A stretch of DNA of 64,000 nucleotides, from NCBI RefSeq assembly GCF_004119455.1, contig NZ_NRQT01000001.1:558001-622000 (forward strand), written 5' to 3'. A program made the translations under genes and the position numbers. Source of the stretch: Chryseobacterium sp. CH25 (GTDB taxonomy: Bacteria > Bacteroidota > Bacteroidia > Flavobacteriales > Weeksellaceae). The notes under the pieces are model-generated. The model searched no databases, was not told the DNA's origin, and was given only the letters and a program-made list of their open reading frames with translations. Below are positions 27,890 to 36,245 of the stretch, piece by piece (within the stretch, counting starts at the first letter, position 1; each line of letters starts with the position of its first letter).

Positions 27890-27894
27890 TTTTG
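27866..27894 (+). promoter_or_regulatory. Promoter of the TetX-like monooxygenase gene
   Basis: TTG (27866-27868), 18-nt spacer, TAATTTTG (27887-27894). It overlaps the end of the AraC gene, so the monooxygenase can be transcribed separately. Confidence 0.65.
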
Positions 27895-27914
27895 TCCTGT
27901 AAAATTTAAATACA

Positions 27915-29081
27915 ATGCTTACAGACAATATATCAATAGCCATCATAGGTGGCGGTCCTGCCGGATTAACACTGGCCAGACTTTTACAGCTTAAAAATGC
28001 CAATGTAAAAGTATACGAAAGAGATTTTAATAAAGAAGCACGTGTACAGGGCTCACCTCTTGATATGCACGAAGATTCCGGGCTGGCAGCCATACGGAAA
28101 GCTGAGTTATTAGATGAATTTAAAAAGGTATACCGCCCCGGAGCTGATAAAACGCTCATCATGAATGAAAAGGCAGAAATACTGTTCAGCGATCATGATA
28201 CTAAACCTGAAGAAGATTTCGGAGCTGAGCATTTCCGTCCCGAAATAGACAGAGGACCTTTGAGAAATATGCTGCTGGAATCCCTACATCCGGACACCGT
28301 AGTATGGGATAGCCATTTTATCTCTATGGAACCTCAAAATGAGGGTTGGGTGCTCCATTTTAAAAACGGAACATCGGCTTATGCAGACCTTGTGATTGCT
28401 GCAGATGGAGCCAACTCCAAAATCCGTCCTTACTTAACAGATAACAAACCGATCTATTCGGGGGTTATTATGCTTGAAGGAGTTACCTCTAAAGAGCATG
28501 CTCCTACTGTCAGTGCACTGATTAACGGTGGGAAAATAATGGCCTTTGGAAACTCCAAAAATATCCTGATGGGTCAGAAAGGCAATGGGGATCTTGGTTT
28601 TTATGCAAGCTTTAAAGCTGATGAACACTGGCCGACAAATTCCGGACTGGATTTCTCTGATACTACAGCTGTTCTTCAATGGTTTAAGAAAGAATATTCG
28701 GAATGGAGTGAAATATGGCAAGAACTTTTTGAAAATGCTTCCATCCCTTTCATTCCCCGTCTTATTTATGCTATGCCACTGAATCAGACTTGGGAAACAA
28801 AGTCTAATTTAACATTAATGGGTGATGCTGCTCATGTTATGCCGCCTTTTGCCGGAGAAGGAGCCAATATGGCGATGCTTGATGCACTGGAACTTAGTGA
28901 ACATTTAACAGACAGCCGTTACAATACTTTGCAGGAAGCTATTTCTCAGTATGAAATCAATATGCGGAAACGGGCTGCAGCTGCCACTAAAGAATCTCTT
29001 GAGAACGGGGAACGTATGCACTCTGAAACTGCTTTAGAAACAATGCTTTCTTTCTTTAGCGGTCATACTTCTGTTTCATAA
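27915..29081 (+). CDS. FAD-dependent monooxygenase, TetX-like family
   Basis: 388-residue class A flavin monooxygenase, the same length as TetX. FAD motif I-I-G-G-G-P-A-G-L-T (residues 9-18), an E-R-D with following R (32-42), the D-G motif in I-A-A-D-G-A-N-S-K, and the second FAD motif G-D-A-A-H-V-M-P-P-F-A-G-E-G are all present and close to TetX. By eye the TetX substrate residues H234 and G236 align with Gly and Tyr here (N-G-D-L-G-F-Y), so tetracycline inactivation should not be assumed. Many such chromosomal homologues act on aromatic or unknown substrates. An AraC gene precedes it; a terminator follows. Confidence 0.88.
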   Translation: MLTDNISIAIIGGGPAGLTLARLLQLKNANVKVYERDFNKEARVQGSPLDMHEDSGLAAIRKAELLDEFKKVYRPGADKTLIMNEKAEILFSDHDTKPEEDFGAEHFRPEIDRGPLRNMLLESLHPDTVVWDSHFISMEPQNEGWVLHFKNGTSAYADLVIAADGANSKIRPYLTDNKPIYSGVIMLEGVTSKEHAPTVSALINGGKIMAFGNSKNILMGQKGNGDLGFYASFKADEHWPTNSGLDFSDTTAVLQWFKKEYSEWSEIWQELFENASIPFIPRLIYAMPLNQTWETKSNLTLMGDAAHVMPPFAGEGANMAMLDALELSEHLTDSRYNTLQEAISQYEINMRKRAAAATKESLENGERMHSETALETMLSFFSGHTSVS

Positions 29082-29112
29082 TACATTTATTTTAATTCTT
29101 GTTCATGAAAAA

Positions 29113-29142
29113 TGGCTGCCTCATTTTGAGACAGCCTTTTTT
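29113..29142 (+). terminator. Rho-independent terminator after the monooxygenase
   Basis: GGCTGCCTCA and TGAGACAGCC pair with one mismatch around TTT, followed by a T run. Confidence 0.8.
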
Positions 29143-30090
29143 CCCTCTAAAAAATAAATATTTCTTCTCTCCTTTTAAGATTCTGATTTTGGAGATTCAT
29201 TTGCGTTTTTTGGATTCATGTATTTTGTGTTTTTTTATTCTTATAATGCTATTATTTTAAGGCTTTATCTTATTACTATAATATACACCAGGCTAAACAA
29301 AACAGAGATTCCAGCCAATAGACAGTATCGTGAAAACCGAAATACTTCAATACTAAAGAAACATTGCTTTATCAGCCAACATTTCAGGATACAACCATCC
29401 TGAATTATCAGATCTTTCTACTGTCATTTGTGTTTAAGATAAATATGATTAAAAAATGTATTCAGTGAATGCTCCTAATAGTTTGAGGCCCAAACAGCTG
29501 TCTGCAGTATTGAGACAACTGCCGTTCCCCAACTAAATAAATACTTTTGATCTCCGGCGGATTCCTAATATCGGGAACCCCTCCTTCTGTATTTTTATTC
29601 CTTAATTAACATTGTATCGTAAATGTTTTTATCATCTTTGATCGTAATCATCTACATTCTTTATTAACAAAGAAATCAAATTCTTCAATATTTCAATCCC
29701 ATCAAAAAAAATATTAACAAATCTATATTTTAAATTGAAAAAAATAAAAAAATCACCTACTACACTCATACAACACCTAATTAACGCAATGATTAACAGC
29801 TGATTAAATATTAACCAAAGAAAATAATCAATAGTAACTGAAATTAGAATATATAAAGAAAAGTAAAGGAATTATACAGAGAGGCTTCTTACTTATCGCT
29901 AAGTATATTATCTATACAAGAATATATGTAATATAGATTTACTGAGTGTATACGAATCAGCATCCAAAATGAAATAAAAACATAATATACTAATTTACAG
30001 CAAATTGAATTCAAACATTTTAACTGTAGTATTCGTGTAGTAGACCTATTTTTTCTTATTTAATTAAAAATTTTCATATTTGAACTCAAG
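29143..30090. other. About 950-bp AT-rich spacer without a credible gene
   Basis: Nothing convincing is encoded. One short ORF (29218-29403) is low-complexity and rejected. A less AT-rich patch at about 29456-29600 contains a 26-codon ORF and a TACTTTTG box (29542-29549), but neither connects to a gene. Confidence 0.5.
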
Positions 30091-30165
30091 ACCACTAAGA
30101 AAATTCAGGTGGCGAAAAAAACATTTCGAAACACTGTCTGACATCATGAATCAGGCAGTTTTTTT
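30091..30165 (+). ncRNA. Candidate small RNA ending in a terminator
   Basis: Three consecutive hairpins on the plus strand: CCAC (30092-30095)/GTGG (30109-30112), CGAAA (30113-30117)/TTTCG (30124-30128), and ACTGTCTGA (30133-30141)/TCAGGCAGT (30151-30159) with a run of T to 30165. No plus-strand gene lies upstream to need a terminator. A near-consensus CATATTTG box (30075-30082) precedes it. The alternative is a plain terminator for a diffuse transcript, or one for the minus-strand gene. Confidence 0.35.
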
Positions 30166-30173
30166 GCTTTAAT

Positions 30174-31589
30174 TTAAAGCATCAAAAAATGATAGATATC
30201 TGTCTCTGTTGGAATATTAAGCTTTTTCCGGATTCTGTATTTTTTCTGCTGGATAGTTCTGTGCTGAACTTCAGTATAGTTGGCAATCTCTTTTGAACTA
30301 AAATGCAGTTTCAGCATAGCACAGAATATCAATTCTGAATTTTCAAGACTGGGATTAATGGCTAAAAGCTGGTCTATATATCCAGGGTATACTTCCTTAA
30401 AAGAGGATAGAAACCTGGGATCATTTGTCCTCGCCATTTCAATGATTTCTTCCTGTCTGTTATCATTAATTTTATTTTTCAGATCCTCAGCCTCAGACTT
30501 CAAATCCGCCTTTCTTTTTCTGAGTGTATTAATAATTCTCCATGCATATATTGCCAATAATGAGAACCCAGCAAATGACAGAAAAATAACCCATTGGATC
30601 TTACTCTTATGTTTTTCTGTATCTGTTTTTGTTTCTGTAATAAAGGATTCCATATCCTGATTAATGGTAGATAATAAGGAAGTATTGGTTTTATTATAAG
30701 CTTCAGTATAAGCCTTGAGATAGAAATAGGCTTTTTCTTTCTCACCTTTATTCTCATAAACTACCCGTAAGTCGTTATATATAAATTTGAGATAGTAAGC
30801 GTAGATTCCTTTTATTTTAAGATTTATTCTCAGAGCTTTCTTCAATACTTCTTCTGCTTTATCATATTGTTTATCTGCAATATAATATTCTCCCATAATG
30901 GTATTGGTATATAATGCTACTCCATCTTCTTTTCCGTTCTTTAGTGCTTTGTTGTAGGCAAGTGTTATATATTTATAAGTAGAGTCTTTATTTTTATGCA
31001 TATATATATAATCACTTATGGCACAATCTGCCATTCCGCTATCATCTACTGTTCTGGCCTTGTTAAAGAAAATCAAGGCTTTATCCGGCTGTTTTTTACC
31101 TACTAAATAGGTTGCCTGTCTAAGGTAAATATTAAAAAGTATATTTCGTTTAAGTTCAGACTCTCCGGCAGCCTGGATGAATTCTAGTGCTTTGCTATTA
31201 TATTCTATAGCTTTATCACGCCGTCTCATTTCACTGCTCAAACGACTGTAAATATTATAAAACCGAGCTAGGTGAATATTATTTTTGGAGTCTTTTAAAA
31301 TATTTTCTGCTGCGTTTAAAAAGAACTGAGATTTCTGATAGTTTTCCAATGAAATATTAAGTTCTGCCAAATTAACATAGCAAAGTGCCTTTCCTTCTTC
31401 ATATCTCTTATTCTCAGCAATTCTATAATATTTTTTGTTAAGGATCACCAAGGAATCATACTCTCCAGCCATTCGGAGTTCCTCGTTTTGTTTCATTAAA
31501 GGAAAATCAAAACTCTTTTCATATTTCTTGGATTCCGGACTGCAGGAAATCAGGATAATAAGTAACATAAAAAATAAAATACGGACCAT
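30174..31589 (-). CDS. TPR-repeat membrane-anchored regulator with LuxR-like C-terminal helix-turn-helix
   Basis: 471 residues. An N-terminal lipoprotein-like or membrane signal (lipobox I-S-C, C16) is followed by tetratricopeptide repeats (about 35-300: A-L-C-Y-V-N-L-A-E-L, Y-N-I-Y-S-R-L-S, Q-Y-D-K-A-E-E-V-L-K-K-A-L). A single transmembrane helix (VIFLSFAGFSLLAIYAW) near 330-350, a coiled-coil linker and a C-terminal helix-turn-helix (S-S-K-E-I-A-N-Y-T-E-V-Q-H-R-T-I-Q-Q-K-K-Y-R-I-R-K-K-L) complete it. The layout, sensor outside and DNA-binding tail inside, is common in flavobacteria. A broken paralogue lies directly upstream. Confidence 0.85.
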   Translation of the reverse strand: MVRILFFMLLIILISCSPESKKYEKSFDFPLMKQNEELRMAGEYDSLVILNKKYYRIAENKRYEEGKALCYVNLAELNISLENYQKSQFFLNAAENILKDSKNNIHLARFYNIYSRLSSEMRRRDKAIEYNSKALEFIQAAGESELKRNILFNIYLRQATYLVGKKQPDKALIFFNKARTVDDSGMADCAISDYIYMHKNKDSTYKYITLAYNKALKNGKEDGVALYTNTIMGEYYIADKQYDKAEEVLKKALRINLKIKGIYAYYLKFIYNDLRVVYENKGEKEKAYFYLKAYTEAYNKTNTSLLSTINQDMESFITETKTDTEKHKSKIQWVIFLSFAGFSLLAIYAWRIINTLRKRKADLKSEAEDLKNKINDNRQEEIIEMARTNDPRFLSSFKEVYPGYIDQLLAINPSLENSELIFCAMLKLHFSSKEIANYTEVQHRTIQQKKYRIRKKLNIPTETDIYHFLML

Positions 31590-31704
31590 AATACTTTTTC
31601 CCTTTGACTTAATTCTTGTATAAATTAATATTTAAAAATGATTTTTAAGATAAAATGATATTACATTTTCTTTAATATCTCTATCTGCTTCTATTCATAG
31701 TATC

Positions 31705-33132
31705 TTACTGAGCTATTTTATCAAAAAAGGCATAAATATCCTCATCCCCGGGGATGCTAAGTCTTTTTCTTATCCTATATTTTTTTGCTGAACAGATCTA
31801 TGTTGTACAAAAGTGTAATCTGCAATTTCTTTGGATGAAAAATTCAGTTTCAACATAGCACAGAAAGCAAGTTCAGAATTTTCAAGATCAGGGTTAATCT
31901 TCAGAAGAGTACTGATAAAGTCCGGGTACAATTCTTTAAATTTCATCAGAAATGAAGAATCATTTTTTGAGCCAGTTCAATAACTTCCTGCAGCATCTTA
32001 TGCTGAACATGGCTCTTCAGCTCCTCGGTCTCTTCTTTTAAAACTTTTTTCTTTAACCTTTGAGACTTTATAACCTTCTGAACATATATCCCGGAAATCG
32101 TTAATGCTGTAATAGATAAAGCAATGGCCAGAGGTAGATCACTTCTATGCCAGTCTGATTCCGGTTTCATTTCGGAAATAAAATTCTCCGTTGTTTTATT
32201 CATGGTATTTAGCCGGGCAGCATCCAGATGACCTTCCTCTTCCATGTATTTTTTCAGATAATAATATGCTTTGCCACCATCATTCTTTTTCTTGTAAAGT
32301 TCTGCCAACGATTTATAAACTCCATTAATATGGGAAGAATAAGTACGTCGTGTTTTGATATTAATCTCCAACGCCTTCTTCAGGGCTTTTTCTGCCTGGT
32401 CATTATCATTAATTTCATTGTAATAATATCCCATGGTATAATAGACCCAAAGAGATTCTACGTCACTTGTCTTCTGACTGAGCATTTTTTCATCTGCTCT
32501 TGCAATATACCCCCCTGCAGAACCAGGCTGATGTTTGAACAGATAATATTGAGCCACCATACAATTACTGTATGCTGAATTTTCCAGTTCATTTCCTTTC
32601 AGAAAAGATTTTAAAGAGGTACCATACCATCCTTTCCAGGCATAATGAATTCCTTTATTGATGTAAAGTCTTGGAAGAAGCTTTGTTTTAAGCTCTGAAT
32701 CTTTGGCTTCTTTCAGGAATGAAAATGCTTTTTGATTACATTCTATAGCCTTATCATACAATTTAAGGTGGGTATAATATTGACCGTAGTCATCATAAAA
32801 TACAGCTTTATGAAAGTTATTTTCAGAATTTTTCAGATCTTTTTCTGCTTTATTGAAAAAAAGAGTGCTTTTTCATAGTTTCCGGCTGATACGTTTACTT
32901 CTGCCATATTTAGATAACAAAGGCCTATCCCTTCTTTATATCCCATTTTGGCTGCCTTTTTCAGATATTCTATATTAAGCTCAATAAGTGCTTCATATTC
33001 TCCGGAAAGCTGCAAGTCTGAACTCTTTTTTATGAGAGCAGCATCAAACTCATCTCTATCTTTATTCTTTGGATCTGTACGACAGGAAAACATATACAGC
33101 AATAGACCTATGCTTAGTACACAGATCATCAT
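31705..33132 (-). pseudogene. Second TPR/LuxR-like regulator, broken by three homopolymer frameshifts
   Basis: Paralogue of the 30174-31589 gene with the same order of parts: lipobox F-S-C, tetratricopeptide repeats, membrane helix, coiled coil, helix-turn-helix. Three frame breaks each match loss of one base in an A/T run. At about 32858-32864 T8 became T7 (restores F-F-F-N-K-A-E-K). At about 31963-31968 A7 became A6 (restores L-A-Q-K-N-D-S-S-F). At about 31789-31796 A8 became A7 (restores V-Q-Q-K-K-Y-R-I-R-K). Repaired, it is a complete 476-residue protein ending D-K-I-A-Q. Either a pseudogene or assembly error. Confidence 0.85.
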
Positions 33133-33587
33133 CTTTCGTATAATTATTGTATATGTTCTGTTAGTTTTAATAATGTTTTATTTTTAATTTCCTCTTCTTT
33201 TCAATTGCATTTTCATTCCATATACCTACCTACACATACCTTGATGAATTAACCAGAACTAAAGCACCAAATTGATGATTTTAATCAATCCATGATATAA
33301 ATATACATAATTTATATCATCAATACTTATACAGTATCTCTTCTATATGAAAAAAATAAAATATTTGTATTTATCATACTAATGATACAAAATCAAACTG
33401 TCAATGCTTTTTAAAGGCTCTTTTGGTTTATTCTCTTTTTTAATAAGACTATCTGAAAATAAAATTGTTACATTTACTGTACTATACTTTAAAATAAACG
33501 AATAATATTCATTTACTTAAAATAAAACAACGTAAACAATTCGTATATTTAAAAAACTAACTTTAAATTTTTATCATTAGAATAATC
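33133..33587. other. 455-bp AT-rich spacer
   Basis: No gene seen. It contains a clean inverted repeat, ATGATATAAAT (33292-33302) with ATTTATATCAT (33310-33320), of unknown role, between the divergent TPR regulator and acetyltransferase genes. Confidence 0.5.
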
Positions 33588-34058
33588 ATGAAGATTGAAT
33601 ATAGACGACTTTTGTCCCATGAAAGTGCCATGTACCGAGCCATTCGTCTGGAAAGCCTTGAACAGTTTCCAGATTCTTTTGAAGCCAATTATCAGGAAGC
33701 CTTGAACACGGAGAAGCTCAAAATAGAGATTGATGTTGAAAATCAAACTGCTGAAAAACTGGCCTTTGGCGCTTTTGCAGATCAACAGCTGATTGGGCTT
33801 TGTGTTTTTGTTAAGAATGAAGACCATTCCGGGAATATTTACCAGATGTATGTAAATAAAAGCTTTCAGGGGAAAAATATTGGTTCCGGATTGTTGGAGG
33901 CAGTTATTCATGATGTCAGAGAAAGGTTCAATATAACTGAAGTGTATTTAGAGGTGGCCCAAAAGAATGAATCTGCTTATCACCTGTACAAAAAGAATGG
34001 TTTTAATGAAGTAGAGAATGCAATATCACAAGTTACTGTTATGAAATATACAATATAA
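33588..34058 (+). CDS. GNAT family N-acetyltransferase
   Basis: 156-residue GCN5-related acetyltransferase, using acetyl-CoA to acetylate an amine. Motif A is M-Y-V-N-K-S-F-Q-G-K-N-I-G-S-G-L-L near 87-103, and the C-terminal A-Y-H-L-Y-K-K-N-G-F-N motif is typical. It is a single-gene unit closed by a bidirectional terminator. The acceptor cannot be inferred. Confidence 0.9.
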   Translation: MKIEYRRLLSHESAMYRAIRLESLEQFPDSFEANYQEALNTEKLKIEIDVENQTAEKLAFGAFADQQLIGLCVFVKNEDHSGNIYQMYVNKSFQGKNIGSGLLEAVIHDVRERFNITEVYLEVAQKNESAYHLYKKNGFNEVENAISQVTVMKYTI

Positions 34059-34062
34059 AAAC

Positions 34063-34094
34063 AAAAAAGAACTACAGATGTGTAGTTCTTTTTT
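34063..34094. terminator. Bidirectional terminator between GNAT and tRNA-Lys
   Basis: Perfect 14-bp stem AAAAAAGAACTACA / TGTAGTTCTTTTTT (34063-34076, 34081-34094) around GATG. It serves the acetyltransferase on plus and the tRNA on minus. Confidence 0.9.
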
Positions 34095-34099
34095 ACTTG

Positions 34100-34172
34100 T
34101 GACCCGGCTGGGATTCGAACCCAGGACCCATACATTAAAAGTGTATTGCTCTACCAGCTGAGCTACCGAGTC
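34100..34172 (-). tRNA. tRNA-Lys (anticodon TTT)
   Basis: 73-nt cloverleaf read from the minus strand. Acceptor stem GACTCGG with CCGGGTC, D-arm GCTCAGCTGGTAGAGC, anticodon loop CTTTTAA, T-arm CTGGGTTCGAATCCCAG, discriminator A. CCA is not encoded, as usual in this phylum. Identical to the copy at 39329-39401. Confidence 0.97.
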
Positions 34173-34215
34173 GGCCACTTACTTTTTTAAGTAAATCCCT
34201 TTGTTTAAGGGACTG

Positions 34216-34245
34216 CAAAGATAGAAAAAACTCTTTTAAATCCAA
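34216..34245 (-). promoter_or_regulatory. Promoter of tRNA-Lys copy 1
   Basis: On the minus strand: TTG (34245-34243), 19 nt, TATCTTTG (34223-34216). Between promoter and tRNA lies a leader of about 40 nt with two hairpins (TCCCTT/AAGGGA and TTACTT/AAGTAA), conserved in copy 2. Confidence 0.8.
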
Positions 34246-34349
34246 GTTTTTTTGAATCTTTTTTATAGAAAAAACTGTTCTTATCTCAGAAGATAATCAA
34301 AAGTATTAACTGATTTACGTAACAAAATACTGATAAATAATTATTTGTA

Positions 34350-34389
34350 ATTAAAATGCGATATCAAAACTTTCATACCGCATTTTAAT
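34350..34389 (+). terminator. Hairpin, possible terminator of the DAPG-hydrolase-like gene
   Basis: ATTAAAATGCG (34350-34360) pairs with CGCATTTTAAT (34379-34389). The T-rich tail is on the plus side, so function for the minus-strand gene is uncertain. Confidence 0.4.
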
Positions 34390-34433
34390 CATTTTTTTGA
34401 TTTTTTTTATTCGGCTGTACACCTTGGTCAAAA

Positions 34434-35135
34434 TTACCAGAGAAACGGAGCTTTGTCTCCATTTTTATTTTCAGCATAATAAAGAGAGGGAAGAATCTGA
34501 GCGAGATAGGTAAATTCACTATAGCAGTGTTCCATTAATCCAAATCCGACTTCATTTGACAATTGATTTTCACTATCTGCCATTAATGCCCCAAGATAAA
34601 AATGGCTTCTCAATGTACAGCCCTGTACTGTATCCCTAACTACGTGGAACATGTAGCCGTCAACAGGATCACCATTATCATTAATAGGAGTATCTTCACC
34701 AAAACCTATTCTCGCATATACCACTGCACTTACAGCTCCGGAAGCATAAGCCTGCGTCAGAATTTCTGCATCAAAGATCTCAGCAGGATCATGGAACTTT
34801 ATAGTAGCAGGAACGGGTGGAATATTTCCTAAAGATTCTGTAGCATGTATTGTTGCTCCAATATAGTTCTCATGTTTAACCCATTTGCTGTCCCAGCCCC
34901 CATGTTGAACATGGTCATGAGGGTGCCATAATTTAAGATCTGATGTTGTTTCAAAATACTTGAACCACCAGTCAAGCATTTTTCCTTTACACTGAGGCAA
35001 AACATTTCTCATGGCAATATGGAGCATTCCGTTTTCCAGTCTGTTAATTCCTGCTTCAAGAGCGATGGGTTTAGGAGATAATAGTGTATTAATTTCTCTG
35101 AACATTACTTCTTCGGTTTCCTTTGTTGGTCTCAT
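34434..35135 (-). CDS. DAPG/phloretin hydrolase-like protein
   Basis: 233-residue protein resembling the PhlG-type 2,4-diacetylphloroglucinol and phloretin hydrolases, zinc enzymes that cleave a carbon-carbon bond next to a phenolic ketone. The recognisable block is L-D-W-W-F-K-Y-F near 54-61 followed by L-W-H-P-H-D-H-V near 68-75, where family zinc-binding His lies. E-H-C near 205 could supply another ligand. It has no signal peptide. An AraC gene and phytochrome lie upstream on the same strand. A role in degrading plant or microbial phenolics is possible but not shown. Confidence 0.72.
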   Translation of the reverse strand: MRPTKETEEVMFREINTLLSPKPIALEAGINRLENGMLHIAMRNVLPQCKGKMLDWWFKYFETTSDLKLWHPHDHVQHGGWDSKWVKHENYIGATIHATESLGNIPPVPATIKFHDPAEIFDAEILTQAYASGAVSAVVYARIGFGEDTPINDNGDPVDGYMFHVVRDTVQGCTLRSHFYLGALMADSENQLSNEVGFGLMEHCYSEFTYLAQILPSLYYAENKNGDKAPFLW

Positions 35136-35379
35136 ACCTGATACTTTAATTATATTATTTGATTTTCAACCAACAGATATGAAGCAGATTAACATTCATT
35201 CCAACCACTTCCCCACTCACTTTATGAACTGTTGATTGTTCTACAAATTTAAATCAGCTGAGCTATCAGGCTATTGTATTATTCTCTAATCGACCTGCAC
35301 TATTTGGAAATATATTATACTGAAACATCCATCTTTGGATGCTCATAAAATGTAATATAAAAGAAAAAGTCAGCTGCAT

Positions 35380-36231
35380 TTATAAACATGCATTGAGTTT
35401 CTTGAATTCTTCTGGGCTGGATCCTGTCTGCTTTTTATAAAACCTTGAAAAATAAGCAGGATCTTCAAAATTAAGATCAAAAGCAATTTCTTTGATCGTA
35501 AGTTCTCCGGAAATCAACATCCTGTCTGCTTCTACAACTACTCTCTCATGAAGCAGCTGAGTGAGCGTTTTATTCATTTTTTCTTTCAGAATCTGATTGA
35601 TCCGCTTTTCACTGATTCCCATTTTGGAAGCATAAAATTCTGCCCTGCGCTCTTTTTTATAATGTTCATCCATTAACATGATGAACTGATAGACTCTTTT
35701 CTGATGAATATCCTGATTTAAAAAACCATGTTGGCTGGCACGGATTAGGTTCAGAAGAAAAACTTTCAGCAATGATTTTATCACCAGATAACTTCCCATT
35801 GGATTTTGATATTCTTTCTCGATCAGGATATTGAGGTACTGAAGTGTTTCTATACTATCATCATCCAAATGAAGACTGGTATATTGCCCATGAAGATTAA
35901 AGAGTCTGAAAACATCCAGTGCAAACTCCTTATCATCTTCTTCCAGGTATTCTCTTTTGAAAGCCAGCACACATCCCTGTTTTCCTTCAAAATGTATTTT
36001 TTCGGAACGATAGAGAGGAATCAGATACATCTGATGACCTTTATTTATTATATCATGATCATTTTTGAACCACATAATTTCAAAAAAATGTACCCTTTGA
36101 GAAGTTTCCATATAATCATTTTGACAATATTGGAATTTACAAAAGGTAAACTTCGATGGATCGATCTGATGAATGAACTTCATATTTATAAAAGGTTTAA
36201 TAAAGCCTGCAGAATTTGGCTGTTTATACAT
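35380..36231 (-). CDS. AraC family transcriptional regulator
   Basis: 283-residue regulator with a cupin-like N-terminal part and a C-terminal AraC domain (about 190-280): first helix-turn-helix F-Y-A-S-K-M-G-I-S-E-K-R-I-N-Q, second I-K-E-I-A-F-D-L-N-F-E-D-P-A-Y-F-S-R-F-Y-K-K, then G-S-S-P-E-E-F. The ATG at 36231 is used because the longer frame starts at a TTG. It begins 14 nt after the phytochrome stop, so it is co-transcribed with the light sensor and is its most likely output-related gene. No response regulator is adjacent. Confidence 0.9.
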   Translation of the reverse strand: MYKQPNSAGFIKPFINMKFIHQIDPSKFTFCKFQYCQNDYMETSQRVHFFEIMWFKNDHDIINKGHQMYLIPLYRSEKIHFEGKQGCVLAFKREYLEEDDKEFALDVFRLFNLHGQYTSLHLDDDSIETLQYLNILIEKEYQNPMGSYLVIKSLLKVFLLNLIRASQHGFLNQDIHQKRVYQFIMLMDEHYKKERRAEFYASKMGISEKRINQILKEKMNKTLTQLLHERVVVEADRMLISGELTIKEIAFDLNFEDPAYFSRFYKKQTGSSPEEFKKLNACL

Positions 36232-36245
36232 TATGATCTGCAAGA

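Larger units (their letters stand above)
34099..34246 (-). repeat. Duplicated tRNA-Lys segment, copy 1
   Basis: About 147 bp comprising tRNA-Lys, its leader and promoter, nearly identical to 39328-39475 (only a few differences, all outside the tRNA) and in the same orientation. Confidence 0.9.

Noticed and set aside
27915..29081. Calling the monooxygenase a tetracycline resistance gene
   Set aside because: Substrate-site residues of TetX are not kept, and there is no mobile context; only family membership is supported.
29218..29403. 61-codon ORF in the spacer after the monooxygenase
   Set aside because: AT-driven composition (Tyr, Ile, Asn, Phe), no family or RBS, and it follows a terminator with no promoter.
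29456..29536. 26-codon ORF in a less AT-rich patch
   Set aside because: Too short to judge; no promoter, homology or structural feature supports it.
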